Positions 25,620 to 33,966 of a DNA stretch of 64,000 nucleotides are shown one piece after another (within the stretch, counting starts at the first letter, position 1; each line of letters starts with the position of its first letter). The stretch comes from Actinacidiphila glaucinigra (GTDB lineage Bacteria > Actinomycetota > Actinomycetes > Streptomycetales > Streptomycetaceae), in NCBI RefSeq assembly GCF_900188405.1, contig NZ_FZOF01000024.1, forward strand, positions 1-64,000. The letters are read 5' to 3'. Made by a program: the position numbers and the translations under genes. Under the pieces are notes generated by a model. The model saw nothing but the letters and a program-made list of their open reading frames with translations. It was not told the DNA's origin and did not search any database.

Positions 25620-26852
25620 ATGCCGAAGATCGGGCTGCGCTGGAAGGTCTGCGTGGCGATCGCCGTGGTGTCGGCGCTGGTCGCGCTGGTGCTGAGCCTG
25701 GTCGTGCACAACGCGGCCCGGGCGAGCATGATCGACAACTCCCGGGACGCGCAGAACGAGCGGGTGCAGTTCGCCCAGCGGATCTACGAGTCCACCGGCC
25801 GGCTGACCATGAACGCCCGGCTGGACGACCCCGACCTGCCCGCGCCGCTGAAGCTGCTGGCCCGGGAGGGCAAGCTGGCCACCTATGTCTCCGACGACGG
25901 CGGCGCGCCCGTGGTGTGGGCGGAGACCCCGTTGAAGGACGGCAAGATCCTCTCGCTGAAGGCGACCTTCACCGACCGCTTCTCGGTCCTGGAGGACCTG
26001 GACCAGGCCCTGGTCATCGGCTCGTCGGCGGTCGTGGTGGGCGGCACGGCGCTGGGCGTGCTCATCGGCGGGCAGTTGTCCCGGCGGCTGCGCAAGGCGG
26101 CCGAGGCGGCGGGCCGGGTGGCCGACGGGGAGACCGACGTACGGGTGCGCGAGGCGATCGGCGGCCGGGTCCGCGACGAGACGGACGAGCTGGCGCGGGC
26201 CGTGGACGCCATGGCGGACGCCCTGGCCGGCCGGCTGGAGGCGGAGCGCCGGGTCACCGCGGACATCGCCCATGAGCTGCGCACCCCGGTGACGGGGCTG
26301 GTCACCGCGGCCGAACTGCTCCCGCCGGGGCGCCCCGCGGAGCTGGTCAGGGACCGTGCTCAGGCGCTGCGCACGCTCGTGGAGGACGTGCTGGAGGTCG
26401 CCCGGCTGGACGGCGCGGCCGAGCAGGCCGACCTGCAGGACGTGGCGCTGGGCGACTTCGTACGGCGCAGGGTGGCGGCCGCGGCGCCCGAGGCGGCCGT
26501 GACCGTCCGCGGCGACGCCGTCGTCCGCACCGACCCCCGCCGGCTGGAGCGCGTCCTGGGCAACCTGCTGGCGAACGCCGCCCGGCACGGCCGTCCGCCC
26601 ATCGAGGTCACCGTCGACGGCCCGTACGTGGAGGTCCGCGACCACGGCCCGGGCTTCCCCGACGACCTGCTCCGCGACGGTCCGAGCCGCTTCCGCACGG
26701 GCAGCAGCGACCGGGCCGGCAGCGGCCACGGCCTGGGGCTGACGATCGCCACCGGCCAGACCCGCGTCCTCGGCGCCCGGCTCACCTTCCGCAACGTGCC
26801 CGCGGAGCAGGGGGGCGGGGCGGTGGCCCGGCTGCTGCTGCCCCGGGAGTAG
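25620..26852 (+). CDS. cseC: Sensor histidine kinase CseC
   Basis: 410 aa. Two membrane helices (about residues 8-30 and 125-150) enclose an extracellular sensor of about 95 residues. HAMP, then the H-box IAHELRTPVTG (His about residue 215), then N, G1 (VRDHGPGF) and G2 (GHGLGL) boxes of the ATPase domain. ATG 25620 has GAGGAGGGG 7 nt upstream; GTG 25575, 5 nt after cseB, would add 15 Arg-rich residues. Senses envelope damage from cell-wall-active agents in S. coelicolor. Confidence 0.93.
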   Translation: MPKIGLRWKVCVAIAVVSALVALVLSLVVHNAARASMIDNSRDAQNERVQFAQRIYESTGRLTMNARLDDPDLPAPLKLLAREGKLATYVSDDGGAPVVWAETPLKDGKILSLKATFTDRFSVLEDLDQALVIGSSAVVVGGTALGVLIGGQLSRRLRKAAEAAGRVADGETDVRVREAIGGRVRDETDELARAVDAMADALAGRLEAERRVTADIAHELRTPVTGLVTAAELLPPGRPAELVRDRAQALRTLVEDVLEVARLDGAAEQADLQDVALGDFVRRRVAAAAPEAAVTVRGDAVVRTDPRRLERVLGNLLANAARHGRPPIEVTVDGPYVEVRDHGPGFPDDLLRDGPSRFRTGSSDRAGSGHGLGLTIATGQTRVLGARLTFRNVPAEQGGGAVARLLLPRE

Positions 26853-26891
26853 GCCGGGCGGCCGGCCGGCGGCGGGCGCGCGGCCGGGGCG

Positions 26892-27356
26892 TCAGTCCCG
26901 GTCCGCGTCCTCGACGCAGTCGTCCCACGGCTTGCCGAGGTCCAGGCCGCCCTCGCGGCGCTGGGTCAGGCTGAACCAGTTGCCGGAGTCGTCGCGCATG
27001 ATCGCCTCGGTGCCGTAGGGGCGCTCCTGCGGCTCCTGGAGGAAGACCACGCCCTTGTCCTTGAGGTCCCGGTACGTGGCGTGGATGTCGTCGGTACGGA
27101 GCACACCGGCGCCGAGGACGCCCTTGGCGACCAGCGACCTCAGCTGCTCGGCCGACTCGGGGTCGAGCGCCGGGGGCCCGGGCACCATCAGGGTGATCTC
27201 GACGTCGGGCTGCTCCTTGGGGCCGACCGTCAGCCAGCGCATCTCGCCCATGCTCATGTCCGTCCGGACCTCGAAGCCGAGTTTGCCGGTGTAGAACTCC
27301 TTGGCGCGTTCCTGGTCCTGCACCCAGACGGTGACGATGGAAATGCCGGTGATCAT
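26892..27356 (-). CDS. VOC-family (glyoxalase-like) protein
   Basis: 154 aa. Vicinal-oxygen-chelate fold with two beta-alpha-beta-beta-beta modules: VWVQDQERAKEFYTGKLGFEV at the start (in two parts) and the second module with RDDSGNWFSLTQ. Such proteins are glyoxalases, dioxygenases or antibiotic-binding proteins; Glu and His metal ligands are not obvious, so a binding role is possible. CAGGAG precedes the ATG. It follows the AraC regulator gene on the same strand with a 56-nt gap. Confidence 0.88.
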   Translation of the reverse strand: MITGISIVTVWVQDQERAKEFYTGKLGFEVRTDMSMGEMRWLTVGPKEQPDVEITLMVPGPPALDPESAEQLRSLVAKGVLGAGVLRTDDIHATYRDLKDKGVVFLQEPQERPYGTEAIMRDDSGNWFSLTQRREGGLDLGKPWDDCVEDADRD

Positions 27357-27412
27357 GGCCTGCTCCTGAGGGGATGGCGTGCTTGCCTGTCCCTTCACGC
27401 TAGGCGGCGGAG

Positions 27413-27856
27413 TCAGCGTGCTTCTCCGGAATTGCGGTCCTCGCCGCGGGCCTCCTCCTTGCGGAAGCCGCCGGCCCAGAACAGGGCGTAGCAGCCGGGG
27501 ATGAGGGCGGCGCCGCGGTGCAGGTGCCTGCTCCGGTACTCGGTGGGGGTGAGTCCGGTGTGCCGTTTGAAGCGGCTGGAGAACGTGCCGAGGCTGGAGA
27601 AGCCGACGAGGTTGCAGATCTCGGTGACGGCGAGGTCGGCGGTGCGGAGCATCTCCTCCGCGCGTTCCATGCGGCGGCGGCTCAGGTACTGGCCGGGGGT
27701 CTCCCCGTACACCGCCTTGAAGGAGCGCACGAAGTGGTAGCGGGAGTAACCGGCGTGCGCGGCCACCGCGTCCAGGTCGAGCGGCTGGGCCCAGTCGCGG
27801 TCCATCGCGTCCTTGGCCAGCCGCAACTGGCGCAGGAGCCGCAGGTTCTCCGCCAT
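27413..27856 (-). CDS. AraC-family transcriptional regulator (short)
   Basis: 147 aa, essentially an AraC DNA-binding domain alone: two helix-turn-helix motifs (LDAVAAHAGYSRYHFVRSFK and NLVGFSSLGTFSSRFKRHTG, about residues 24-110) plus a basic tail, with no sensor domain. ATG 27856 is preferred; an upstream in-frame ATG (27904) has no ribosome-binding site and lies in an inverted repeat. Likely target: itself and the adjacent VOC or MFS genes, by position only. Confidence 0.88.
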   Translation of the reverse strand: MAENLRLLRQLRLAKDAMDRDWAQPLDLDAVAAHAGYSRYHFVRSFKAVYGETPGQYLSRRRMERAEEMLRTADLAVTEICNLVGFSSLGTFSSRFKRHTGLTPTEYRSRHLHRGAALIPGCYALFWAGGFRKEEARGEDRNSGEAR

Positions 27857-27861
27857 ACGGA

Positions 27862-27906
27862 CGATGCTCGCACGCGGGTCGGACAACGACCCCCGTGCGA
27901 GCATCG
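27862..27906. repeat. Long inverted repeat just upstream of the araC-type gene
   Basis: Two 19-bp arms (27862-27880 and 27888-27906) are complementary at 18 of 19 positions and separated by 7 bp. The repeat lies 5 nt before the AraC start codon and 30 nt after the MFS stop codon. It could be an operator, the MFS terminator, or an mRNA hairpin that hides the AraC ribosome-binding region. Confidence 0.75.
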
Positions 27907-27936
27907 GCAGCGGGTGGGAGGGGCGGGCCGGGCGGC

Positions 27937-29481
27937 TCAGACCACCTCGACCGCGGCGACCGCCTCCTCGGTGCTGGGCGCGGTGGGCGCCGAGCGGAGC
28001 GGGATCTCCTTGACGAAGAAGGCCAGCAGGAAGCCGATGACGCTGACGACGGCGCCCCACAGGAAGACGTGGTGCGTACCGCCCGCGACGGCGTGGAGGT
28101 AGGCGTCCTTCACCGGCGGCGCCAGCTTGGCCAGGCCCGCCGGGTCCATCTGGGCGGCGCCGGAGCCGGCTCCCGCGGCGGCCTCGCCGAGGCGGTCCGT
28201 CATGGTGTTCTGCACCTGGTGGGTGAAGATCGCGCCGAAGAGGGCGACGCCGAAGGAACCGCCGATCGTCCGGAAGAGGGTGGAGGACGAGGAGCCGACG
28301 CCCATGTCCTTCATCTCGACGCTGTTCTGCGCTATGAGCATGGTGATCTGCATCAGGAAGCCCATGCCCGCGCCGAGCACGGCCATCCACACGCCGGAGA
28401 CGAAGCGGCTGGTGCCGGTGTCCATCGTCGACAGCAGGTAGAGGCCGACGGTCATCAGGCCGCCGCCGACGATCGGGAAGATCTTGTACTTGCCGGTCTG
28501 GGTGGTGACCCGGCCGGCTATGAGCGAGACGACCATCATCGACAGCAGCAGCGGCAGCAGCAGCAGGCCGGAGTTGGTCGCCGAGGCGCCCTGCACGATC
28601 TGCTGGAACAGCGGCAGGAAGGTCATCGCACCGAACATCACGAAACCGACCAGGAAGCCGATCACGGAGATCAGCGAGAAGTTGCGGCTGTGGAAGATGT
28701 GCAGCGGGATGACGGGCTCCGCGACGCGGGTCTCCACGTAGAGGAATCCGGCCAGCGCGGCCACGCCGAGCACCAGCAGGCCCAGGATCTGGGGCGAGCC
28801 CCACTCGTACTGGTTGCCGCCCCAGGTGGTGAGCAGGACGAGCGAGGTGATGCCGATGGTGAGCAGCACCGTGCCGAGGTAGTCGATGCTGGTCTTGATC
28901 TGCTTCTTCGGCAGGTGCAGCACCGCCGAGATCATGAAGAGGGCGACCACGCCGAGCGGGAGGTTGATGTAGAAGCTCCAGCGCCAGCCCCAGTTGTCGG
29001 TGATGTAGCCGCCGACGAGCGGTCCGCCGATCATCGCGACCGCCATGACGCCGGCCATCATGCCCTGGTACTTGCCGCGCTCCCGCGGTGGGATCAGGTC
29101 ACCGATGATCGCCATCACACCGACGATCAGACCGCCGGCGCCCAGGCCCTGGACGGCGCGGAAGGCGATCAGCTGGCCCATGTCCTGCGCCATGCCGGAC
29201 AGCGCCGATCCGATCAGGAAGATCACGATCGACGACATGAAGATGCCCTTGCGGCCGTACAGGTCGCCGAGCTTGCCCCAGACGGGCGTCGATGCGGCGG
29301 TGGCGAGCGTGTACGCGGTGACCACCCACGACAGGTGCTCCAGGCCGCCCAGCTCACCCACGATGGTGGGCATCGCGGTGCCGATGATCATGTTGTCCAG
29401 CATCGCGAGCAGCATCGCGATCATGAGCCCGAACAACACCACGCGCACGCTGCGCTGCGGGGTCTCGGCGGTCTCCGCCAT
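27937..29481 (-). CDS. MFS drug exporter, DHA2 (14-TM) family
   Basis: 514 aa with about 14 membrane segments. Motif A is GKLGDLYGRKG (about residues 68-78) and motif C-like GLGAGGLIVG lies near 111-120; the N-terminal DNMIIGTAMPTIVGEL is typical of EmrB/QacA proton-drug antiporters. GGGGAG precedes ATG 29481. Divergent TetR gene and shared operator indicate repression relieved by the exported compound. Substrate unknown. Confidence 0.94.
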   Translation of the reverse strand: MAETAETPQRSVRVVLFGLMIAMLLAMLDNMIIGTAMPTIVGELGGLEHLSWVVTAYTLATAASTPVWGKLGDLYGRKGIFMSSIVIFLIGSALSGMAQDMGQLIAFRAVQGLGAGGLIVGVMAIIGDLIPPRERGKYQGMMAGVMAVAMIGGPLVGGYITDNWGWRWSFYINLPLGVVALFMISAVLHLPKKQIKTSIDYLGTVLLTIGITSLVLLTTWGGNQYEWGSPQILGLLVLGVAALAGFLYVETRVAEPVIPLHIFHSRNFSLISVIGFLVGFVMFGAMTFLPLFQQIVQGASATNSGLLLLPLLLSMMVVSLIAGRVTTQTGKYKIFPIVGGGLMTVGLYLLSTMDTGTSRFVSGVWMAVLGAGMGFLMQITMLIAQNSVEMKDMGVGSSSSTLFRTIGGSFGVALFGAIFTHQVQNTMTDRLGEAAAGAGSGAAQMDPAGLAKLAPPVKDAYLHAVAGGTHHVFLWGAVVSVIGFLLAFFVKEIPLRSAPTAPSTEEAVAAVEVV

Positions 29482-29530
29482 CACAAGCTCCCCTACTTGT
29501 TTCTTGCTTCTCTTCGGTTGCTTACCTGCC

Positions 29531-29592
29531 GCCCGGCTAGTTGCCTGGGGCACCCTGACAGTATGCGGCTTACTAGCCGGGCGTCAAGTAAG
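29531..29592. promoter_or_regulatory. TetR operators between the MFS and tetR genes
   Basis: CTTACT-N12-AGTAAG (29569-29592) is an inverted repeat ending 13 nt before the tetR ATG. In addition CGCCCGGCTAG (29531-29541) and CTAGCCGGGCG (29573-29583) are exact inverted copies 31 bp apart, one near each gene. This fits two operator sites for one TetR dimer pair. Confidence 0.65.
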
Positions 29593-29605
29593 TTAAAGTT
29601 CGCCC

Positions 29606-30190
29606 ATGGCAACGCCCCACGCACGCAGAGGTGATACGCGACGCCGCATCCAGGACGTCGCGCTGGAACTCTTCGCCGAGCAGGGATACGAGAAGACGTC
29701 CCTGCGTGAGATCGCCGAGCACCTGGACGTGACCAAAGCGGCGTTGTACTACCACTTCAGGACCAAGGAGGACATCCTCAACAGCATCGTCGAGGACCTG
29801 GCCTCACCGGTCGACGAGCTGATCGCCTGGGCCACGGAGCAGCCGCGCACCCTGGAGACCAAGTGCGAGGTGCTGCGGCGCTACGCGGACGCGCTGTGGA
29901 GCGCCGGCCCGCTGTTCCGCTTCATCCAGGAGAACCAGGCCACCGTCCGCGACCTCAGCATCGGCGAGACCTTCAAGACCAAGCTGCTCGCCGTCCACTC
30001 CCTGCTCAAGGACCCGGACGCGCCGCTGACCGACCAGGTGCGCTCGATCACCGCGGTCTTCGCGATGCACGCCGGGATGTTCGCGATGCAGAACCTCGAG
30101 GGCGACCCCGAGGACAAGCGTGCCGCCGTCCTCGAGGTCGCCCAGGAGTTGATCGCCCAGACCTACCGGGGTCAGACCGACACGCCGTGA
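29606..30190 (+). CDS. TetR-family regulator of the adjacent exporter
   Basis: 194 aa. Helix-turn-helix about residues 12-58 (VALELFAEQGYEKTSLREIAEHLDVTKAALYYHF, read in parts). Divergent from the DHA2 exporter, so it most likely represses exporter and itself through the intergenic repeats. Its 3' end overlaps the convergent M23 peptidase gene by 19 nt. Confidence 0.94.
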   Translation: MATPHARRGDTRRRIQDVALELFAEQGYEKTSLREIAEHLDVTKAALYYHFRTKEDILNSIVEDLASPVDELIAWATEQPRTLETKCEVLRRYADALWSAGPLFRFIQENQATVRDLSIGETFKTKLLAVHSLLKDPDAPLTDQVRSITAVFAMHAGMFAMQNLEGDPEDKRAAVLEVAQELIAQTYRGQTDTP

Positions 30191-30885
30191 GACCGCAGGT
30201 AGGGCAGCGGGTTCACGGACGAGCCGTAGTACGGGGTCGTGCGGATCTCGAAGTGCAGGTGGGGGCCGGTGCTGTTGCCGGTGTTGCCGGACAGCGCGAT
30301 CTGCTGGCCCTGGCCGACGTACTGGCCGACGCGCACCTGCATCTTCGACAGGTGGCCGTACTGCGAGTACATGCCGTTGGCGTGGCGGACCACGATGTTG
30401 TTGCCGTAGGCGCCGCCCCAGCCGGCCTCGACGACGGTGCCGGCGCTCACGGCGTGGACGTTGGTGCCGATCGGCACGGCGAAGTCCTGGCCGGAGTGCT
30501 TGTGGGCCCAGCGGGCGCCGTTCTGCATGTAGCCGGCGGACAGCGCGTACTTCTTGACCGGCACCGACCAGCCGCTGTTGCTGCGGCTCTGCTGCTGCGG
30601 GGCGCTCTTCTCGGACTGCCCCACGTGGTTCCGGTGCTTCCAGTGCAGCTCGGCGCGCGCGTGGCGGTCGGCCTTCGCGGCGTGGGCGGCGCGCTGCTGC
30701 ACGTCGGCCTGCGCCCGGGTCACGTCCGCCAGCTTCCCGGCCGCGCCGAGGCCCAGCAGGCTCTCGCTCTGCGTCTGTGCCATGGCCGTCCCCGCCGCAC
30801 CGAGTGCCAGCGAGGCGCACACGCCGGCGGTGACGACGGTACGACGGCCACGGAAGACGGAGTTCGAGATCTTGGGCATACGCAT
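30172..30885 (-). CDS. Secreted M23 peptidase (LytM type)
   Basis: 237 aa. Signal peptide (about residues 1-36, ending GTAMAQ), coiled-coil-like linker rich in Ala, Lys and Arg, then an M23 domain (about 115-225) with zinc ligands in HSGQDFAVP (H-x3-D) and HLHFE. Such enzymes cut peptidoglycan cross-links. Start ATG 30885 with GAGG 9 nt upstream; ATG 30879 is possible. Divergent from the NACHT gene across 348 nt. Confidence 0.93.
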   Translation of the reverse strand: MRMPKISNSVFRGRRTVVTAGVCASLALGAAGTAMAQTQSESLLGLGAAGKLADVTRAQADVQQRAAHAAKADRHARAELHWKHRNHVGQSEKSAPQQQSRSNSGWSVPVKKYALSAGYMQNGARWAHKHSGQDFAVPIGTNVHAVSAGTVVEAGWGGAYGNNIVVRHANGMYSQYGHLSKMQVRVGQYVGQGQQIALSGNTGNSTGPHLHFEIRTTPYYGSSVNPLPYLRSHGVSV

Positions 30886-31070
30886 TCGGAATTACCTCGC
30901 GGAAATAGCCGGACAAGAACAATGCGACGCGTTCGCCGCGGATCCTTTGGTAACCCGACATTCCGGCCCAGGACAAACCCCCCCGTTTACTACCGTATTT
31001 CGTAGCCGGGGCTGACCGCACCCCGCTCCCCCGCCTGCCGCACGGGCGCCGTCCCCTAAGGTGATTCGTA

Positions 31071-31159
31071 CGTGGCCCAGGTCACGTGGGTCACGTCACC
31101 GGTCCCGGGACCAAAGGAATTGCCCTTCGGGACCTAGGTCCCGTGGCCCGGGTCACACG
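31071..31159. repeat. Cluster of palindromes and direct repeats upstream of the NACHT gene
   Basis: The intergenic region 30886-31233 contains two direct copies of an 18-bp element, CGTGGCCCAGGTCACGTG (31071-31088) and CGTGGCCCGGGTCACACG (31142-31159). Between them lie two perfect palindromes, GGTCCCGGGACC (31101-31112) and GGGACCTAGGTCCC (31129-31142). GGTCACGT is also repeated in tandem (31080 and 31089). Bases 30886-31070 carry AT-richer sequence (TACGGTAG on the minus strand near 30994) that may be the M23 promoter. Confidence 0.7.
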
Positions 31160-31233
31160 GAAAGAGAAATCCGGGAGCCGGCGGAGCGCGGGAAGGCGAA
31201 GAGCACGCGATCCGCATGACGGGGGGCGGGAAC

Positions 31234-33966
31234 GTGGATCCTTCGGCCGTGGGTGTACGGCTGGCGTCGGCCGTCGCGGGGCCGCTGGTCAAGAGGCTCT
31301 TCGTGGCGGAGGGCCCCGGCGCGGGCCTCGTCGACCGGCCGGTCCGCATCTCCTCCCGCGTCTCCTTCAGGGGTGAGAAGCGCACCCTCACCGACGCGGA
31401 CCTGCGCGCCCTGGCCGCCAGGCTGGTGCGCCGCGCCCTGCGCGCCGGGGAACGCCCCGTCGGCGCGGACGAGGAGACCGCCGTCGCCGACGCCCTCGCG
31501 GCCTCCCTGCACGCCCTGGGCGACCTCGACCTCACCGACGTGCAGGCCGTGGACCTCGGCCACACCGCGTTCGCCCGCGCCCTGCGCCGCGCCGCCGGTT
31601 CCCCGGAGCGGGAACTCAGTGCCGACGGCGCGCACTTCCACGAACGGCTGCTGGACACGGCCTGCCTGCACATCCTGCACTTCTTCACCCAGCGCTCGAC
31701 CTTCGTCGCCGCCACCCTGGTCGAGCAGAGCCGGGCGCTGGGCGACCTGACCGCCCGCGTCGACGCGCTGATCACCCGCACCCCGCTGCCGGGCGGCGAG
31801 GACGCGGCCTTCGAGCGGCGCTACCTGGACTACGTCGCGAAGAAGTACGGGCGGCTCACGATCCACGGCCTCGACCTGGCGGACGCCCCGGACCGCTGGC
31901 CGCTGGACACCGCCTACCTCAGCCTGGAGGCGGTGCCGTCCGCCGGCCCCGCGGACGGCGGGACGGAGGGGCTCGCCGGGCCCCGCGCCGCCGACCGGGC
32001 CCTCGCCGCGCACGAGCGGGTCCTGCTGCGCGGCGAGGCGGGGTCGGGGAAGACCACCCTCGTGCAGTGGCTGGCGACCGCCTGCGCGCGCCAGGACCCG
32101 GACGAGGGCATGGCGTACCTGGAGGACCGGATCCCCTTCGTCCTGCCGCTGCGCACCCTCACCCGCCACGGCGGGCGCCTCCCCGCGCCCCGCGACTTCC
32201 TCGCCTCCGCCGGCTGCCCGCTCGCCGGCACGCAGCCGGCCGGCTGGGAGGCCCGCGTCCTCGCGGAGGGCCGCGGGCTGCTGCTGGTGGACGGCATCGA
32301 CGAGATCCCCGACGCCGAGCGCCGCCGCGCCCGGGCCTGGCTCGGCGACCTGCTCGACGCCCATCCCGGCAACCGCTGGCTGGTCACCTCCCGCCCCTCC
32401 GCCGTACGGGAGGACTGGCTGGCCGGGGAGGGCTTCACCGAGCTGGCCCTGACCCCCATGGGCCCCGCCGACGTCGCCGCCTTCGTCCGGCGCTGGCACG
32501 CCGCCGCCGGGCCGGAGGCGGCCGGGTACGCCGAAGGGCTGCTCGGCGCCGTACGCGCCGAACCGGACCTCGGCCGGCTCGCCACCAACCCGCTGATGTG
32601 CGGGCTGATCTGCGCCCTGCACCACGACCGCCGCGGCTACCTGCCCAGGGCCAGGAAGGACCTGTACGCCGCCGCACTGTCGATGCTGCTGGTCCGCCGG
32701 GACCGCGAACGGGAGACGGCGGTCGTACCGCTGCGCGAGGAGGCGCAGACCGAGCTGCTGCAACGGCTGGCGTACTGGCTGGTCCGCAACGGCCGCACCG
32801 AGATGGACCTCGGCCGCGCCGAGGCCGTCGTCGCGCGGGCGCTGCCCGCCGTCCCCGAGGCCGCCGCGCTCGGCGACGCCGGCGCCGTCCTGGCGCGCCT
32901 CCTCGACCGCGGCGGCGTGCTGCGCAGGCCCGCACCCGCTTCCGTCGACTTCGTGCACCGCACCTTCCAGGACTACCTGGGCGCCCGCGCCGCCGTGGAG
33001 GAGGCCGACTTCGGGCTGCTCGCCGCGCACGCCGCCGACGACCGGTGGGAGGACGTCCTGCGCATGGCGGTCGCGCTCGCCCGCCCGCCGGAGCGTGCCG
33101 CGATCCTGCGGGACCTCCTCGACCGCGGCGACCTCGCCGCGGACCGGCGCACCCGGGCCCGGCTCCATCTGCTCGCCGCCGCCTGCCTGGAGGACGCCGA
33201 AGCCCTCGATCCGGGCGTGCGCGAAGCCGTGGAGCGGCGCGCCGCGGCGCTCGTCCCGCCCGCCGACGCGGCAGAGGCCCGCGCCCTGGCCGAGGCCGGG
33301 CCACTCGTCCTGGGTCTCCTCCCAGGCCCCGGCGGGCTCTCCGACGCGGACGCCCTCCACGTCGTGGTGACCGCCTGCCACCTGCCCTCGGACCGGGCCG
33401 CCCGGTACCTGGCGGGCTTCGCCGCGCACCGGTCCCTGCGGGTCCGCGCCCAGCTGATGTGGTCCTGGCACCGCTTCGACTGCGCCGTGTACGCGCGGGA
33501 GGTCGTCGCCCGTCTCGACCCGGACGGCCTGGACTTCACCATCCGCTCCGCCGAGCAGCTGCGCGAACTGCGCGGGCTCGGTCTGCGGCCCACCCGCCTC
33601 GACCTGCGGGGCGACCTGCCCGTGGACGAGCTGGCCGGGTACGTGGCCGGGCTCGCGCTCACCGAGGTCAGGGTGAAGGACTGCGCCCTGCCCGACCTGC
33701 GCTTCCTCGCGGGCCAGCAGGGGCTGCGCCGGCTCGCGCTGCTCGGCCCGGGCGCGCCCGCCGACTGGACGTCGATCGGCGGGCTACCCGCACTGCGCGA
33801 GCTGGAGCTGGCCGCCCCGGACGACGGCCGGCTCGACCTGTCACCGCTCGCCGCCCACCCCGGGCCGCTGACGGTGCGCGTCCCGCTGCCCGCCGACCGC
33901 CTGACCGGAGCCGACCGGCTGCCCGCGGGCGTGACCGTCGTCCCCGGACCGCGTCAGGGAGGCTAG
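31234..33966 (+). CDS. Bacterial NACHT NTPase, candidate antiphage protein
   Basis: 910 aa STAND-type ATPase. An N-terminal helical domain (about residues 1-230) precedes NACHT: P-loop GEAGSGKTT (about 267-275), Walker B LLLVDGIDEI (about 349-358), sensor LVTSRPS (about 383-389) and the helical motif VDFVHRTFQDYLGAR (about 570-584). The C-terminus (about 760-900) has leucine-rich-repeat-like strands (LRGLGLRPTRLDLRG, LRELELAAP). No nuclease or TIR effector is visible. GTG 31234 has GGGGGGCGGG upstream; ATG 31216 is possible. Relatives defend against phage; role here is inferred. Confidence 0.88.
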   Translation: MDPSAVGVRLASAVAGPLVKRLFVAEGPGAGLVDRPVRISSRVSFRGEKRTLTDADLRALAARLVRRALRAGERPVGADEETAVADALAASLHALGDLDLTDVQAVDLGHTAFARALRRAAGSPERELSADGAHFHERLLDTACLHILHFFTQRSTFVAATLVEQSRALGDLTARVDALITRTPLPGGEDAAFERRYLDYVAKKYGRLTIHGLDLADAPDRWPLDTAYLSLEAVPSAGPADGGTEGLAGPRAADRALAAHERVLLRGEAGSGKTTLVQWLATACARQDPDEGMAYLEDRIPFVLPLRTLTRHGGRLPAPRDFLASAGCPLAGTQPAGWEARVLAEGRGLLLVDGIDEIPDAERRRARAWLGDLLDAHPGNRWLVTSRPSAVREDWLAGEGFTELALTPMGPADVAAFVRRWHAAAGPEAAGYAEGLLGAVRAEPDLGRLATNPLMCGLICALHHDRRGYLPRARKDLYAAALSMLLVRRDRERETAVVPLREEAQTELLQRLAYWLVRNGRTEMDLGRAEAVVARALPAVPEAAALGDAGAVLARLLDRGGVLRRPAPASVDFVHRTFQDYLGARAAVEEADFGLLAAHAADDRWEDVLRMAVALARPPERAAILRDLLDRGDLAADRRTRARLHLLAAACLEDAEALDPGVREAVERRAAALVPPADAAEARALAEAGPLVLGLLPGPGGLSDADALHVVVTACHLPSDRAARYLAGFAAHRSLRVRAQLMWSWHRFDCAVYAREVVARLDPDGLDFTIRSAEQLRELRGLGLRPTRLDLRGDLPVDELAGYVAGLALTEVRVKDCALPDLRFLAGQQGLRRLALLGPGAPADWTSIGGLPALRELELAAPDDGRLDLSPLAAHPGPLTVRVPLPADRLTGADRLPAGVTVVPGPRQGG

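Noticed and set aside
26853..26891. GC-rich repeats between cseC and the VOC gene as a terminator
   Set aside because: GGCCGG-type low complexity allows many weak pairings; no single convincing hairpin.
30886..31070. Possible ydaO-type c-di-AMP riboswitch before the M23 peptidase gene
   Set aside because: Such riboswitches control wall hydrolases in Streptomyces, but the conserved blocks of the motif could not be found on the minus strand here.
31080..31097. GTGGGTCACGTCAC-like sequence as a CRP site
   Set aside because: Arms do not form a symmetric TGTGA-N6-TCACA; it is better explained as part of the local GGTCACGT repeats.
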